From: Roseibium aquae
Lineage (GTDB): Bacteria > Pseudomonadota > Alphaproteobacteria > Rhizobiales > Stappiaceae
NCBI RefSeq assembly: GCF_008711285.1
Contig: NZ_VXDC01000006.1
Location: forward strand, 124,001-188,000
DNA length: 64,000 bases
Direction of reading: 5' to 3'
The translations under genes were made by a program, and so were the position numbers. Each line of letters starts with the position of its first letter. Positions within the stretch are counted from its first letter, which is position 1. A model generated the notes under the pieces. That model saw nothing but the letters and a program-made list of their open reading frames with translations, was not told the origin of the DNA and ran no database searches. This document shows, piece by piece, positions 1-9,735 of this stretch.

Positions 1-300
1 TCGGTGCCCTACACCGCCACCAAACATGCCATTACCGGCCTGACAAGAACGCTCTCCCTGGATGGACGGGCGTTCAACATCGCTTGTGGGCAGATCGACA
101 TCGGCAACGCCGCCTCCGAAATGACCGCCCATTTCGATCAGGGCCTGCCGCAGGCCGATGGCAGCGTCAGACCGGAGCCTGTGATGGATGTCGCTCACGT
201 GGCCGATGCCGTCGTTCAGATGGCGGACCTTCCGCTGTCCGCGAACGTGCAGTTCATCACCATCATGGCCACCGCCATGCCGTTTATCGGCCGGGGATGA
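1..300 (+). CDS. short-chain dehydrogenase/reductase (SDR), C-terminal part
   Basis: The reading frame is already open at base 1 and closes with TGA at 298-300, so only about the last 99 residues are present. It begins [14 protein letters not shown], which carries the SDR catalytic Tyr-x-x-x-Lys (YTATK). The family norm is about 250 residues, so the Rossmann nucleotide site lies upstream of the window. Residues after the active site read [12 protein letters not shown], the usual SDR loop after strand 6. The substrate cannot be told. The last 17 bases overlap the end of the convergent mnmD gene. SDR family assignment is sure, function unknown. Confidence 0.85.
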   Translation, partial: SVPYTATKHAITGLTRTLSLDGRAFNIACGQIDIGNAASEMTAHFDQGLPQADGSVRPEPVMDVAHVADAVVQMADLPLSANVQFITIMATAMPFIGRG

Positions 301-1057
301 GGGATGTGTCTGCCGGACCGGGCAACACACCTTCGACCATTTCCCGCTTGCCCGCGAACCCTTTGGCTTTTGCGATGGAGAAACCGGCCGCGATCAGGTT
401 GCGCCGGACCCAGCCGGCGGAGGTGTAAGTTGCCAATGTTCCACCCGGAGCCGTAAGGCCAGCCGCGGATTTCAGAAGATCTTCCTGCCAAAGCTCGGGA
501 TTGCGGGCCGGGCTGAATCCATCGAGAAACCAGGCGTCGACCGGCGCGACCACGACCTTGCCCGCGACCGCCTCGACCCGCGCCCTTCCGGCTGCCGCGT
601 GCGGCTCCACCTGCGCGATCATCTGCCGGGCATCGCCGATGCCCAGAACCAGATCGGCCCCGTCAAAAGAAAGGATCTGCCAACCGGGCGCCGGTCTCCA
701 ACGGTCCAGCAGCGGTCCTGTCAAGCTCGCCAATTCTGGAAAGGCGGCAAGCGCGCGTTCCAATTGATTCCGGCTCAAGGGATGAAGTTCAAAGGACAGG
801 AAGGTCACATGCGGCGCGGGATCCATGGCCGAAAGCGCCTCAAGGGTCGCGAGGAAATTGAGGCCCGTTCCGAAACCGAATTCACCTATCGTGAACGTGT
901 CCAGGCCGACCCACCGGCCGGGAAGGCGATTGCCCCGAAGGAACACGTGCCGTGTTTCGGCCAGCCCCCCCGCCTTCGAAAAATAGGTGTCTGCGAACTG
1001 GCGGGCCCGCGGCACATCGCCGTCCAGCCATTCCAAATCCGGTGTATCCTGTTGCAT
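284..1057 (-). CDS. mnmD: tRNA U34 methyltransferase MnmD (MnmC N-terminal domain type)
   Basis: A 257-residue SAM-dependent methyltransferase matching the N-terminal half of MnmC. It would convert nm5(s2)U34 to mnm5(s2)U34 in the wobble position of certain tRNAs. The N-terminus has PDLEW followed by [11 protein letters not shown], typical of MnmD. The SAM-binding glycine motif [12 protein letters not shown] lies near residue 60. An acidic [15 protein letters not shown] segment, the catalytic-loop signature of the family, is near residue 175. In enterobacteria this domain is fused to an FAD oxidoreductase. Here the corresponding oxidoreductase is a separate gene starting about 80 bases away on the other strand. 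The 3' end overlaps the convergent SDR gene by 17 bases. Confidence 0.85.
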   Translation of the reverse strand: MQQDTPDLEWLDGDVPRARQFADTYFSKAGGLAETRHVFLRGNRLPGRWVGLDTFTIGEFGFGTGLNFLATLEALSAMDPAPHVTFLSFELHPLSRNQLERALAAFPELASLTGPLLDRWRPAPGWQILSFDGADLVLGIGDARQMIAQVEPHAAAGRARVEAVAGKVVVAPVDAWFLDGFSPARNPELWQEDLLKSAAGLTAPGGTLATYTSAGWVRRNLIAAGFSIAKAKGFAGKREMVEGVLPGPADTSLIPGR

Positions 1058-1134
1058 CGCGTCCCGCTGATCCGTTAGACCGCACGGGGTGCGTGACTAC
1101 ACCGCGCGCCGCTTCCTGTCACCAGTCCGGATCC

Positions 1135-2310
1135 GTGTTCACCGTGCCATCCCCGCTTTCCGATCCCCCTTTCGATCTCGTGGTTTGCGGCGGCGGCGTG
1201 TTTGGCCTCAGTCTCGGCTATCGGGCCCTGAAGTCCGGGCTGAAGGTTGCCGTTCTGGAAAAGGACCGGATCGGTGCCGGTGCCAGCGGGGGCCTGCTCG
1301 GCGCCTTGATGCCGCACATGCCGGCGCGCTGGAACGCGAAAAAGGAATTTCAATATCAATCGCTGAAAGGCATGGCGGACCACATCGCCGGGTTGGAAGA
1401 GGCGACCGGCCTGCCCACCGGATATGCCCGATGCGGCCGCATCCTGCCGTTGACCAGCGAAGACAAGCTGATCCATCACCGGGAGCGGGCGCAGGAGAGC
1501 CGGTTGCGCTGGTCTCCCCAAGCCACCGGCTTCACCTATGAGGTGGAACCGGCAGGCCGCCGCTCGGACTGGCTGTCGCCTAGCGCGGCGCCGTTCGGTC
1601 TTGTGTATGAGACGCTCGCCGCGCGCCTTTCCCCGCGCGCCTATCTCGCGGCGCTGGCCGCATATATCTCCGCCCACGGCCAACTGCTGGAAGGCGCCGA
1701 CGCCCTCGCCTTTGACGAGCAAACCGGGCAGGTCCGGCTTGCTTCGGGCGGCACGATCGCCGCCGGCGCCTTCGTCTATGCCAACGGCTACGCCGCGTTC
1801 GCGCAACTGTCCGACCTGACCGGCGAAACCATCGGGCGCGGCGAGAAGGGCCAGGCACTGATCCTGGAAGGCAGCGGACTGGAAGGCCGCCCGGCGATCT
1901 ATTGCGACGGTCTTTACGTTGTGCCGCACGACAACGGCACGGTTGCTGTCGGCAGCACTTCGGAACGCCATGCGACAGATACGGCTGTGGACCCGGCTGC
2001 GACGAAAGAGTTGCTCACCCGCGCGATCCGGTTCTGCCCCGCGCTCGAGGGGCGCGCCATCCAGGAGGAATGGGCCGGGGTCCGGCCGCGCTGCCACAAG
2101 CGCGATCCCATGATCGGCCGCTTGCCCGGCACCCGGCGCACTTACGCGGCCCTCGGCGGGTTCAAGATCTCCTTCGGAATCGCCCATCTGATCGCCGACG
2201 CGCTGGTTTGCGAGATTGTCGGGACCGAGCCCGCGATCGCGCTCCCGGAAACATTCCGCCCCAGCCATCATTTCGGGGTAGAGCGGGTTGAAGCGGACGC
2301 GCACAGGTAA
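1135..2310 (+). CDS. FAD-dependent oxidoreductase, MnmC C-terminal-domain-like
   Basis: A DAO-type flavoprotein of about 391 residues. The N-terminus has the FAD-binding motif DLVVCGGGVFGLSLG, then a long GASGGLLGALMPHMP stretch that resembles the MnmC2 oxidoreductase half. The C-terminus has GVRPRCHKRDPMIGRL and a GGFKISFGIAHLIAD segment typical of D-amino-acid-oxidase-fold enzymes. It would oxidise cmnm5U34 to nm5U34, supplying the MnmD substrate encoded divergently next door. That role is inferred from similarity and position. The start is uncertain: GTG at 1135 or 1144 leaves a short leader before the FAD motif, while an ATG at 952 would overlap mnmD and add about 60 poorly ordered residues. 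It ends 8 bases before the convergent unknown gene. Confidence 0.7.
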   Translation: MFTVPSPLSDPPFDLVVCGGGVFGLSLGYRALKSGLKVAVLEKDRIGAGASGGLLGALMPHMPARWNAKKEFQYQSLKGMADHIAGLEEATGLPTGYARCGRILPLTSEDKLIHHRERAQESRLRWSPQATGFTYEVEPAGRRSDWLSPSAAPFGLVYETLAARLSPRAYLAALAAYISAHGQLLEGADALAFDEQTGQVRLASGGTIAAGAFVYANGYAAFAQLSDLTGETIGRGEKGQALILEGSGLEGRPAIYCDGLYVVPHDNGTVAVGSTSERHATDTAVDPAATKELLTRAIRFCPALEGRAIQEEWAGVRPRCHKRDPMIGRLPGTRRTYAALGGFKISFGIAHLIADALVCEIVGTEPAIALPETFRPSHHFGVERVEADAHR

Positions 2311-2318
2311 ACCGAAGC

Positions 2319-3755
2319 CTATTTGTTTCCAAGCAGCACCTCCAGCGCGGCAAGACGCTTGGGATCCAAGTTCCTGAGCTGCTGGGCGATGCTCAAGGGC
2401 GGTTGTCCATTTCCGGCGGACGAAGGGGATGGAGCAACGGCGGAAACGGCCTCACCGGTGCCCGCTGCCTCTCGCGGAGCACCTGAAGGGGCTGGCTCCC
2501 CGGACGGCGCAGCCGCAAGGGCCGGTGCGGGTTTGCCCGCGGCAATCAGCGCTTTGTCCAGATCATTGAAAACAAGCCCGCTGCCGACGCCGTTCCGCAG
2601 ATCTTGCAGACCCATATTGTCCATTTTCACGAGGTCCTTGAAGGGAACTCCTCCCAGCACATCATTGCCGAATATCCCGTCGGCATAGACCGCGAGCGAC
2701 GGGTCTCCGCTCGATTCGGCCTGTTCTTTCCGTTCATTCGAGAACGCGTAGTAGCTCTTGTTGATCTGGAACAAATCGTTCTTGGCGGGGTTTTCAAGCA
2801 GGAGTGCGATCTCCGTATCCATGAAGTCATTACCTTGGATATCGATCACGTCCCGGATCACGGCCAAACCACGTCCGGCGAGGTTGGCCGACACAATCTT
2901 GTTTCCCCGCTCAAGAACCGGGGTAATGGGTTCCCGCGCCGCGCTGTCGTTCAGGGTGTGATAGTCGTAAAAATTGAAACTGCTCAGGGCTGCGGCGGTT
3001 TCGCGGTCCCCCGGACTCATGGATTGGCTGGCAAGCGACAAGGCCAAGCCGCACTCCATCAGGCTGTGATGGTATTGGAGGACCATGCAGGCAATCGGCA
3101 CCAATTCCTCGCCGAGCCGGATGGCGCTTCCCGCCTGGATCTGCAGCCGCTCCTTGGTCACCTTTGGATTGATGCGTTCCGCCAGCCAATAGGCAAGGAC
3201 ATCCAGGGCATCCGTGGTGGTGCCCGAAATGTCCGCCCCGATATAGGGGCCATAGAACCGCTCCATGAACTTGACTGTCGACCGGTCCAGCAATTGCAGC
3301 TTGAAAATCCCAAGATCGGGATGTTCGCTCAGATCGAAATCCTTCACAGGCTGGCGCGCACGGTTCGCCCTGTTGAAGGCGAGCTGGTTGCGCAACTGGG
3401 CACGAAACGCCTCGACCGTGGCACTGTTGTCTCCCCCGCCGCCCTCTTCGATGTATTCGCCGACCAGCCGCAGCACATCCCCGATGGCGAACACGTCGAG
3501 GATCGTGCCATCGTCCGCGACAAAATCGCGGCTGCGCATTTTGGCGGCCGCCAGCTTGTCTTGCGCCTTTTGAGGACCCGCGGCCGGCAAGGCGTTCAGC
3601 CAAATGGAAAACGCGCTCGCAAAAGCACTCGCCGACGCCGATCCAGATTTGAACAGCTCGTTTTCCAGGATATCGAACATCGTCGAAATCTGAGCGGATC
3701 GCAGCAGGTTGCGGGCCTGCTGAACGGCTCTTCCATAAATGACAATCGTGGCCAT
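2319..3755 (-). CDS. hypothetical protein, 478 aa, unrecognised
   Basis: I do not recognise this protein. The start MATIVIYGR at 3755 is chosen because an AAAGGA ribosome-binding site lies just upstream. An in-frame extension to 3986 is possible but has no protein-like composition. No signal peptide or membrane segment is visible. The N-terminal 60 residues are Ala/Ser-rich (SGSASASAFASAF). The middle is a mixed alpha/beta sequence with many acidic and aromatic residues, and the last 100 residues contain a Pro/Ala/Gly-rich linker ending in a short helix (LRNLDPKRLAALEVLLGNK). The composition and length suggest a real structured cytoplasmic protein. It stands alone, convergent with the oxidoreductase gene and divergent from the YbaK gene. 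Confidence 0.75.
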   Translation of the reverse strand: MATIVIYGRAVQQARNLLRSAQISTMFDILENELFKSGSASASAFASAFSIWLNALPAAGPQKAQDKLAAAKMRSRDFVADDGTILDVFAIGDVLRLVGEYIEEGGGGDNSATVEAFRAQLRNQLAFNRANRARQPVKDFDLSEHPDLGIFKLQLLDRSTVKFMERFYGPYIGADISGTTTDALDVLAYWLAERINPKVTKERLQIQAGSAIRLGEELVPIACMVLQYHHSLMECGLALSLASQSMSPGDRETAAALSSFNFYDYHTLNDSAAREPITPVLERGNKIVSANLAGRGLAVIRDVIDIQGNDFMDTEIALLLENPAKNDLFQINKSYYAFSNERKEQAESSGDPSLAVYADGIFGNDVLGGVPFKDLVKMDNMGLQDLRNGVGSGLVFNDLDKALIAAGKPAPALAAAPSGEPAPSGAPREAAGTGEAVSAVAPSPSSAGNGQPPLSIAQQLRNLDPKRLAALEVLLGNK

Positions 3756-4066
3756 GCGGCGGTCCTTTCGCTTATCCCTCAATGCCCGACCGGGTGTATC
3801 GGGAAGGACGCGCGAACCGCATGGTTGTGACCACCAGCCAGCAACCGGCATCGAATTGGCCAGCGGCGCAAGCGCGCCGGAGGTCCGAACCGCATGCCGC
3901 GGCGCATGGGCGAAACCGGTCCCCTTCCCTCCGCGTGCGCAGGCCCGTGACCGAACCGTGTTGCACCGGACGCCGGAAGACGGCAATTTGACCGCCAGAC
4001 CCGTCCTTCAAGGTCCGGTCAAGCGTCGGACCGGCACCGCCCCACCCCGAACCCGGAAGTCCGCTC
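3756..4066. other. intergenic region between divergent genes
   Basis: These 311 bases separate the unknown 478-residue protein from the YbaK-type gene and should hold both promoters. I see no convincing -10/-35 pair, hairpin or repeat. The open frames crossing it have no protein-like composition. Confidence 0.5.
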
Positions 4067-4540
4067 ATGAGCCTTGACACTGTCCGCGCCCATTTGGCTG
4101 ACGTTGCGCCAGATCTGAAAATTCTCGAAACCAGCGACAGCAGCGCGACCGTTGAACTGGCCGCGGCCGCATACGGGGTTGCCCCTGCGCAGATCGCCAA
4201 GACCCTGTCGATCCGGCTGAAGGACGAGGTGTTCCTGCTCGTTGCCCGGGGCGATGCGCGGATCGACAACAAGAAGGCCAGAGCCGCGTTTGGCGGCAAG
4301 ATCAAGATGCTTGGCCTTGAGGAGGTCGAACAGATCACCGGGCACCCGGTCGGGGGCGTTTGCCCCTTCGGCCTTGCCCGGCCGCTGAAGGTCTATTGCG
4401 ACATATCCTTGAAGGCCTTCGACGAAGTGATCCCGGCCGCCGGCTCGACGAATTCGGCTGTTCGGGTCAGCCCGGACCGGCTGGCCGCGATCACGAATGG
4501 CGCATGGGTGGATGTCTGCGTGGACCCTGCATCCGGCTGA
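4067..4540 (+). CDS. YbaK/EbsC-type aminoacyl-tRNA deacylase
   Basis: A 157-residue protein with the YbaK/ProX fold. Such proteins hydrolyse mischarged aminoacyl-tRNAs in trans (for example Cys-tRNA(Pro) or Ala-tRNA(Pro)). Visible family features are AQIAKTLSIRLKDEVFLLVARGD with the conserved lysine near residue 45, NKKARAAFGGKIKML near residue 75, the glycine-rich GHPVGGVCPFGL loop near residue 100, and AGSTNSAVRVSPDRL near residue 130. Length equals the family norm. The clade (YbaK, ProXp-ala or other) cannot be assigned by eye. The start ATG has only a weak GGAAG upstream. It is convergent with the epimerase gene, 15 bases apart. Confidence 0.85.
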   Translation: MSLDTVRAHLADVAPDLKILETSDSSATVELAAAAYGVAPAQIAKTLSIRLKDEVFLLVARGDARIDNKKARAAFGGKIKMLGLEEVEQITGHPVGGVCPFGLARPLKVYCDISLKAFDEVIPAAGSTNSAVRVSPDRLAAITNGAWVDVCVDPASG

Positions 4541-4555
4541 CGGATCGGAATGGGG

Positions 4556-5566
4556 TCAAACCTGATAATAGTCCCGGTACCAGGCCACGAACCGGGCCAC
4601 CCCTTCTTCGACCCGCGTTCTCGGCTTGAACCCGGTCAGCTCCTGCAGCAGCGCCGTATCCGCCCATGTCGCGGGGACATCGCCGGGCTGGATCTCCATC
4701 ATATTGCGCTGCGCCGTGCGCCCGAGCGCCGTCTCGATGGCGGAGATGAAGTCCCCCAGCTGAACGATTTCCGAATTGCCGATGTTGACGATCCGCCACG
4801 GCGCGACCGGCGAAAGGCTGTCGCCATCGGGAACATTCCCTCCTTCCGGGCGAACCGGCACGGCATCGATCAAGCGGCGAATTCCCTCAACAAGATCGTC
4901 GATATAAGTGAAGTCGCGCTTCATGTTGCCATGGTTGTAAACGTCGATCGGCTCGCCATTTAAAATCGCGCTTGTGAACTTGAACAAGGCCATGTCCGGC
5001 CGGCCCCACGGCCCGTAAACGGTAAAGAACCGGAACATGGTGACAGGCAAATCGAACAGATGCGCATAGGAATGGGCCATCGTTTCCGTGGCCTTCTTTG
5101 TGGCCGCGTAGAATGACATCTGGTGATCGGCCTTGTCCGTTTCCCGGTAAGGCATCTGTGTGTTGGCGCCATAGGCCGACGAGGTTGAGGCCAGCAGCAT
5201 GTGTTCGGGTGGAAAGGCCCGGGCCGCCTCCAGGAGTTCGAACGTGCCGCAGATATTGCTCTCCAGATAGGCGCGCGGCGCTTCGATCGAGTATCGCACT
5301 CCCGCCTGAGCCGCCAGATGGACGACGATCTGAGGGCGTTCCTTCTCGAACAGCCCCATCAGCAAACCGGGCGTTTCGACATAGTCGTTGACCGCGCGGA
5401 AGCGTTCGTTCTGCAACAGCCTCTGCTGGCGCCGCTGCTTCAACGCCACATCGTAGTAATCGGTCATGGCATCGAGACCGATGACCCGGAAGCCATCATC
5501 GAGCAACCGTTGGCTGACGAAGGACCCGATGAACCCGGCCGATCCGGTGACAAGCACTGTTTTCAT
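4556..5566 (-). CDS. NAD-dependent epimerase, probable UDP-glucuronate 4-epimerase
   Basis: A 336-residue extended-SDR enzyme. The N-terminal NAD site is VTGSAGFIGS, and the catalytic SFYAATKKATE supplies Tyr-x-x-x-Lys with the Ser/Thr of STSSAYG upstream. Tell-tale features of UDP-glucuronate 4-epimerases are AAQAGVRYSIEAP, the RFFTVYGPWGRPDMALFKF run and the C-terminal FKPRTRVEEGVARFVAWYR. It would interconvert UDP-GlcA and UDP-GalA for surface polysaccharide. No glycosyltransferase genes are beside it, so the product polymer is unknown. It lies downstream of cysNC on the same strand, 114 bases away, and is probably a separate unit. Precise substrate is inference; the family is sure. Confidence 0.88.
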   Translation of the reverse strand: MKTVLVTGSAGFIGSFVSQRLLDDGFRVIGLDAMTDYYDVALKQRRQQRLLQNERFRAVNDYVETPGLLMGLFEKERPQIVVHLAAQAGVRYSIEAPRAYLESNICGTFELLEAARAFPPEHMLLASTSSAYGANTQMPYRETDKADHQMSFYAATKKATETMAHSYAHLFDLPVTMFRFFTVYGPWGRPDMALFKFTSAILNGEPIDVYNHGNMKRDFTYIDDLVEGIRRLIDAVPVRPEGGNVPDGDSLSPVAPWRIVNIGNSEIVQLGDFISAIETALGRTAQRNMMEIQPGDVPATWADTALLQELTGFKPRTRVEEGVARFVAWYRDYYQV

Positions 5567-5680
5567 GATGCGGCGAGAATCTCCAGCGGTGATGCGGCCA
5601 CACCACTAGACCAAATCCCGGCGAGATTGAACCATTTCCGCTCAATCCCGCCGGTGTCCCGAAAGGTCCCGGCACCTTGC

Positions 5681-7618
5681 TCAGATATAGGCGCCGGTGT
5701 CGGCGAATTGGGAGCTGGTCAGCAATCCGTTGTCGCGCAGGTAGGACAGGATCTGTTCGGCGGCAACGTCCGGATCCGAAACGCTCCGAAGATGGATTTC
5801 CGGGTTTTCCGGGGCCTCATAGGGGCTGTCGATGCCGGTGAAGTTCGTCAGTTCGCCCCGCGCCACCTTGGCGTAAAGGCCCTTGGGATCGCGCTTCTTG
5901 CAGTCCTCGAGCGGTGTGTCGACAAATACCTCGATAAACTCCCCCTCCGCCATCAGATCGCGCGCCATCCGGCGCTCTGCCCGGAAAGGCGAGATGAAAG
6001 AGACCAGCGTGATCAGGCCCGCATCGGTCATCAGCTTGGCGACTTCCGCCACGCGGCGGATGTTTTCCACCCGGTCCGTAACGGTGAAACCAAGGTCCCG
6101 GTTCAGCCCGTGACGCACGTTGTCGCCGTCCAGCACATAGGTGTGCTTGCCATCCAGGTGCAGCTTCTTCTCCAGGATGGAGGCAATGGTGGATTTGCCC
6201 GCGCCCGACAGGCCCGTGAACCACAGGACCACCGGCTTCTGTCCCAACCTGTCCGCCCGCGTCTGTTTGTCGATATGCAGTGACTGCCAGTGGATGTTGC
6301 TCGCCCTGCGCAGCGCGAACCAGACCATCCCCGCCCCCACCGTCTGGTTGGTCATCCGGTCGATCAAGATGAAGGATCCGGTCTCCCGGTTGGCTTCATA
6401 AGGGTCAAAGGCAACCGGCGCCGACAGGCTCAGGTTACAAAACGCGATCTCATTGAGGTCCAGCGTCTTGCCAGCGACATGCTCGAACGTGTTGACGTTG
6501 ATCTTGTGCTTGATCTCCGTCACGGTCGCCGTCACCGTTTTCGGCCCGATCTTCAACAGATAGGACCGGCCCGGCAGAAGCGCCTCGTCCGCCATCCAGA
6601 TGACATGAGCCGCGAACTGGTCCGCCACGTCCGGGCGGGCGGCCGTCCCGGACAGAAGATCTCCGCGGGAAATGTCGATCTCGTCCGCAAGCGTCAAGGT
6701 CACGGCCTCGCCGGCCCGGGCTTCCCCGGCTTCGGCGTCTGCGACAAGGATCTGCCGGACTTTCGACACCTTGCCGGGTCCGGCGACCACAACCTCATCG
6801 CCCACGGCGACCCGGCCACTGGCAATCGTTCCGGAATAGCCGCGGAAGTCGAGGTTCGGCCTGTTGACCCATTGCACGGGCAGGCGGAAGGGAGCGTCCA
6901 GCTCGTGCTCGCCCACCTCGACTGTTTCCAGATGGTCCAACAAGGTCGGCCCGGTGTACCAGGGCATGGCTTCGCTTTTCACCGTGACGTTGTCGCCGTA
7001 GCGGGCGGACATCGGAATCGCCTGGTAGGTATCGAAATCGAAGCCGCTGGAAAACGCCTCGAACTCTTTCCGGATCTCGTTGAAACGGTCCTCAGAATAG
7101 TCCACCAGATCGATCTTGTTCACCGCCAGAACGACATGCCGGATGCCCAGCAGGGAGGCGATGAAGGCATGCCGGCGGGTCTGCACCTGAAGTCCGTTGC
7201 GCGCATCGACCAGAAGCACGGCAAGATCAGCGGTCGAGGCGCCCGTCGCCATATTGCGGGTATATTGCTCGTGGCCGGGCGTGTCCGCCACGATGAACTT
7301 GCGTTTGTCGGTCGCAAAGAAGCGGTAGGCGACATCAATGGTGATGCCCTGCTCGCGCTCGGCCTCCAGACCATCGACCAGAAGCGCCAGATCGATTTCG
7401 TCTCCCACGGTACCGTGTTTCCTGGAGTCCTTTTCCAGGGCCGCCAGGTGATCCTCGAAGATCAGCTTCGTGTCGTAGAGGAGCCGCCCGATCAGGGTCG
7501 ACTTCCCGTCATCCACCGAACCGCAGGTCAAAAACCGCAACTGGTCCTTGGATTCCTGCGCTCTGACGTACTCGGCAACCGCCGCATCCACACCCAAAGT
7601 CTCTTCCGCGAATGCCAT
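5681..7618 (-). CDS. cysNC: bifunctional sulfate adenylyltransferase large subunit / APS kinase CysN/C
   Basis: A 645-residue fusion. Residues 1 to about 455 are the CysN GTPase with G1 [16 protein letters not shown]3 DTPGHEQY and G4 NKIDLVD. It uses GTP hydrolysis to drive APS synthesis by CysD. From about residue 461 comes APS kinase (CysC), with a P-loop GLSGAGKST, the [10 protein letters not shown] motif and the [10 protein letters not shown] segment. It phosphorylates APS to PAPS. Fused CysN-CysC is common in Alphaproteobacteria. The gene begins 2 bases after cysD ends, so the two are surely co-transcribed. The product works in the cytoplasm in sulfate assimilation or sulfation. All expected motifs are intact. 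Confidence 0.96.
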   Translation of the reverse strand: MAFAEETLGVDAAVAEYVRAQESKDQLRFLTCGSVDDGKSTLIGRLLYDTKLIFEDHLAALEKDSRKHGTVGDEIDLALLVDGLEAEREQGITIDVAYRFFATDKRKFIVADTPGHEQYTRNMATGASTADLAVLLVDARNGLQVQTRRHAFIASLLGIRHVVLAVNKIDLVDYSEDRFNEIRKEFEAFSSGFDFDTYQAIPMSARYGDNVTVKSEAMPWYTGPTLLDHLETVEVGEHELDAPFRLPVQWVNRPNLDFRGYSGTIASGRVAVGDEVVVAGPGKVSKVRQILVADAEAGEARAGEAVTLTLADEIDISRGDLLSGTAARPDVADQFAAHVIWMADEALLPGRSYLLKIGPKTVTATVTEIKHKINVNTFEHVAGKTLDLNEIAFCNLSLSAPVAFDPYEANRETGSFILIDRMTNQTVGAGMVWFALRRASNIHWQSLHIDKQTRADRLGQKPVVLWFTGLSGAGKSTIASILEKKLHLDGKHTYVLDGDNVRHGLNRDLGFTVTDRVENIRRVAEVAKLMTDAGLITLVSFISPFRAERRMARDLMAEGEFIEVFVDTPLEDCKKRDPKGLYAKVARGELTNFTGIDSPYEAPENPEIHLRSVSDPDVAAEQILSYLRDNGLLTSSQFADTGAYI

Positions 7619-7620
7619 GA

Positions 7621-8550
7621 TCAGAAATATCCCTCGCGCTTCTTCTTTTCCATCGATGCGCTCTCGTCCTTGTCGATCAGCCGCCCCTGCCGCTCGGAGG
7701 TGCGGGCAATCAGCATTTCCCGGATGATGGCAGGCAGCGTGGCCGCCTCCGATTCAATCGCCCCGGTCAGCGGGTAGCAGCCGAGCGTGCGGAAACGGAT
7801 CATCTTTTCCTCGACCTTTTCCCCGGGCCTCAGCTTCAGCCGGTCGTCGTCCAGCATGATCAGCATGCCGTCGCGCTCCACCACCGGGCGCTTGGCCGCC
7901 AGATAAAGCGGCACCATCGGAATGTTCTCGGTCAGGATGTATTGCCAGATGTCGTGCTCGGTCCAATTGGAGAGCGGGAAGGCGCGGATGCTCTCGCCCT
8001 TCGCCACCCGGGCGTTGTAAAGGTTCCAAAGCTCCGGACGCTGGTTCTTCGGGTCCCAGCCGTGCGACGCATTGCGGAAGGAAAACACCCGCTCCTTGGC
8101 CCGGCTCTTCTCCTCGTCCCGGCGCGCGCCGCCAAAGGCCGCATCGAAGCCATACGTGTTCAGCGCCTGCTTCAAGGCTTCGGTCTTCATGATGTGCGTG
8201 TGCACCGAAGACCCGTGGTCGATCGGATTGATCCCCTGGGCCACGCCCTCCTGGTTGGTGTGCACGATCAGGTCGAGGCCGTATTCCTTCGCGATGTTGT
8301 CGCGGAAGGTGATCATGTCCCGGAATTTCCAGGTCGTGTCGACATGAAGCAGCGGAAACGGCGGCTTGGACGGATAAAACGCCTTCATCGCAAGGTGCAG
8401 CATCACGCCCGAATCCTTGCCGATCGAATACAGCATCACCGGATTGGAGAATTCCGCCGCGACCTCGCGGATGATGTGGATGCTCTCCGCCTCCAACCGG
8501 CGCAAGTTGCTCAGGCGTTCGATTGTATTTTGTGAATAATGAACATTCAT
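7621..8550 (-). CDS. cysD: sulfate adenylyltransferase subunit 2 (CysD)
   Basis: A 309-residue CysD, the catalytic subunit making APS from ATP and sulfate together with CysN. It shows the near-invariant [16 protein letters not shown] run and the PP-loop-like [13 protein letters not shown], then [15 protein letters not shown] and [14 protein letters not shown]. The C-terminal tail ([11 protein letters not shown]) also matches. Start: the ATG at 8550 (MNVHYSQN) is preferred over an upstream TTG at 8592, because known CysD proteins start just before this conserved block. It sits between cysQ (63 bases upstream) and cysNC (2 bases downstream), giving an operon cysQ-cysD-cysNC. Confidence 0.95.
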   Translation of the reverse strand: MNVHYSQNTIERLSNLRRLEAESIHIIREVAAEFSNPVMLYSIGKDSGVMLHLAMKAFYPSKPPFPLLHVDTTWKFRDMITFRDNIAKEYGLDLIVHTNQEGVAQGINPIDHGSSVHTHIMKTEALKQALNTYGFDAAFGGARRDEEKSRAKERVFSFRNASHGWDPKNQRPELWNLYNARVAKGESIRAFPLSNWTEHDIWQYILTENIPMVPLYLAAKRPVVERDGMLIMLDDDRLKLRPGEKVEEKMIRFRTLGCYPLTGAIESEAATLPAIIREMLIARTSERQGRLIDKDESASMEKKKREGYF

Positions 8551-8613
8551 GGTTGTGCTGCGTCGCGCGCCGAGGCGCGATCCCTTGTTCAAGGTCTCAT
8601 CTCGCTTGGGCGG

Positions 8614-9528
8614 TCAGGTCCGCCCGGTGCAGTCCGGCAAAAGCTCGATATGGCTCAGCGCGACAAACCCCGGGTTCGTCAGATCGCGCTTTGTGGCGTT
8701 GGCCGGCATCCGGTATGCCAGACAGGCGCGGGATGGCAGTTCGAGCAGACAACCGCCTGCCGCCCGGACAATCGCGTGACCCGCTGCAATGTCCCACTGC
8801 ATGGTCGGCGTCAGGCGCGGGTAGATATCGGCCCGACCGGCCGCAACCCAACAGAGCTTGAGCGAAGAGCCCACCGACACGCGCTTGCTGACATTCAATC
8901 CGGCAATCAGAGCCTCGGTCTCCGCTGATCCATGGGACCGGCTGACCAGCGCGCAAATTTCATTCTCCGGAACCGCCCGGACGCGAATAGGCGTCACATC
9001 GACCAGGCGCCCCTGGACGACCCGGGCGACACAGGCACCCCCGCTGTCGCCGGGATCGGACACCCCCAGTCCCGGCAAGCGGCCGCCCCAGTAAATCTCA
9101 CCCAGGGCCGGGGCGTAGACCACCCCGAAAACAGGAACTCCGGCATCCACCAGGGCGATGTTCACCGTGAACTCGCCAATCCTGTTCAAGAACTCCTTGG
9201 TGCCATCAAGCGGATCAACGAGGAAAAAGCGATCGCTGGCGTCCGGGATCGTGCCCGCCTCCACTGCCTCTTCGGCCACGACTGGCACAGCGGGGAAACC
9301 CGCCCGCAACCCATCCAGAATAACCCGCTCCGCACGCCCATCCGCCTCGGTCACGGGCGAGCCGTCGGATTTTTGCACGGCCTCCACGTCCGCACGGGCA
9401 TAGACGCTCATGATCTCGTCACCCGCCCGGAGCGCAAGGGCGATCAGCGACCCGATCTCCGGGTCGGTCTCCGGCGCAGTGGTTTGGCCGCTTTCAGCCG
9501 CAGACATCACGTCTGTCTCCGTTTCCAA
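8614..9528 (-). CDS. cysQ: 3'(2'),5'-bisphosphate nucleotidase CysQ
   Basis: A 304-residue inositol-monophosphatase-superfamily enzyme. It would hydrolyse 3'-phosphoadenosine 5'-phosphate (PAP), the by-product of PAPS use, to AMP. The metal-site motifs are all there: the SPVTEADGRAERVI segment, the EE pair in VVAEEAVEAG, DPLDGTKEFLNR near residue 110, and WDIAAGHAIVRAAGG near residue 240. About 25 extra N-terminal residues precede the conserved core, so a start at the internal ATG of MSAAESG (nine or so codons in) is equally possible. It is first in the sulfate-activation operon, which fits a PAP-clearing role. Confidence 0.92.
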   Translation of the reverse strand: METETDVMSAAESGQTTAPETDPEIGSLIALALRAGDEIMSVYARADVEAVQKSDGSPVTEADGRAERVILDGLRAGFPAVPVVAEEAVEAGTIPDASDRFFLVDPLDGTKEFLNRIGEFTVNIALVDAGVPVFGVVYAPALGEIYWGGRLPGLGVSDPGDSGGACVARVVQGRLVDVTPIRVRAVPENEICALVSRSHGSAETEALIAGLNVSKRVSVGSSLKLCWVAAGRADIYPRLTPTMQWDIAAGHAIVRAAGGCLLELPSRACLAYRMPANATKRDLTNPGFVALSHIELLPDCTGRT

Positions 9529-9686
9529 TCAACTTGGCGCCGACAATAAAAAGACCGCCGGGCAAGCCACAAGGAATATTGTTCCACCGATTGCGGCAAG
9601 CGTAGAAAAGAAAGGCCGATTATCGCCTGCGAGCCCGGATGCCCCGCGAGAAACGGACAAACCTATCCTGCAAACTCTTTTTTACA

Positions 9687-9720
9687 GACAATATTGCTGC
9701 TATTATCCATACAAATTGAC
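9687..9720 (+). promoter_or_regulatory. candidate MocR operator, copy A
   Basis: GACAAT at 9687-9692 is followed after exactly 11 bases by TATCCAT at 9704-9710 and then CAAATTGAC ending at 9720. The same arrangement, with identical 11-base spacing, occurs upstream of the DUF983 gene at 11127-11159. The element ends 15 bases before the ATG of the MocR gene, where an autoregulatory site would be expected. Repeat and spacing are seen directly. The regulator assignment is inference. Confidence 0.5.
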
Positions 9721-9735
9721 CCATCGAGACGCTTC

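Noticed and set aside
3756-3986. N-terminal extension of the 478-residue unknown protein
   Set aside because: The added residues are Arg/Cys/Gly/Trp-rich and non-protein-like, while ATG 3755 has an AAAGGA site.
8527-8552. Near-palindrome around the cysD start codon as an operator
   Set aside because: The symmetry is partial and lies within the first codons of cysD, so it is more likely chance in coding sequence.
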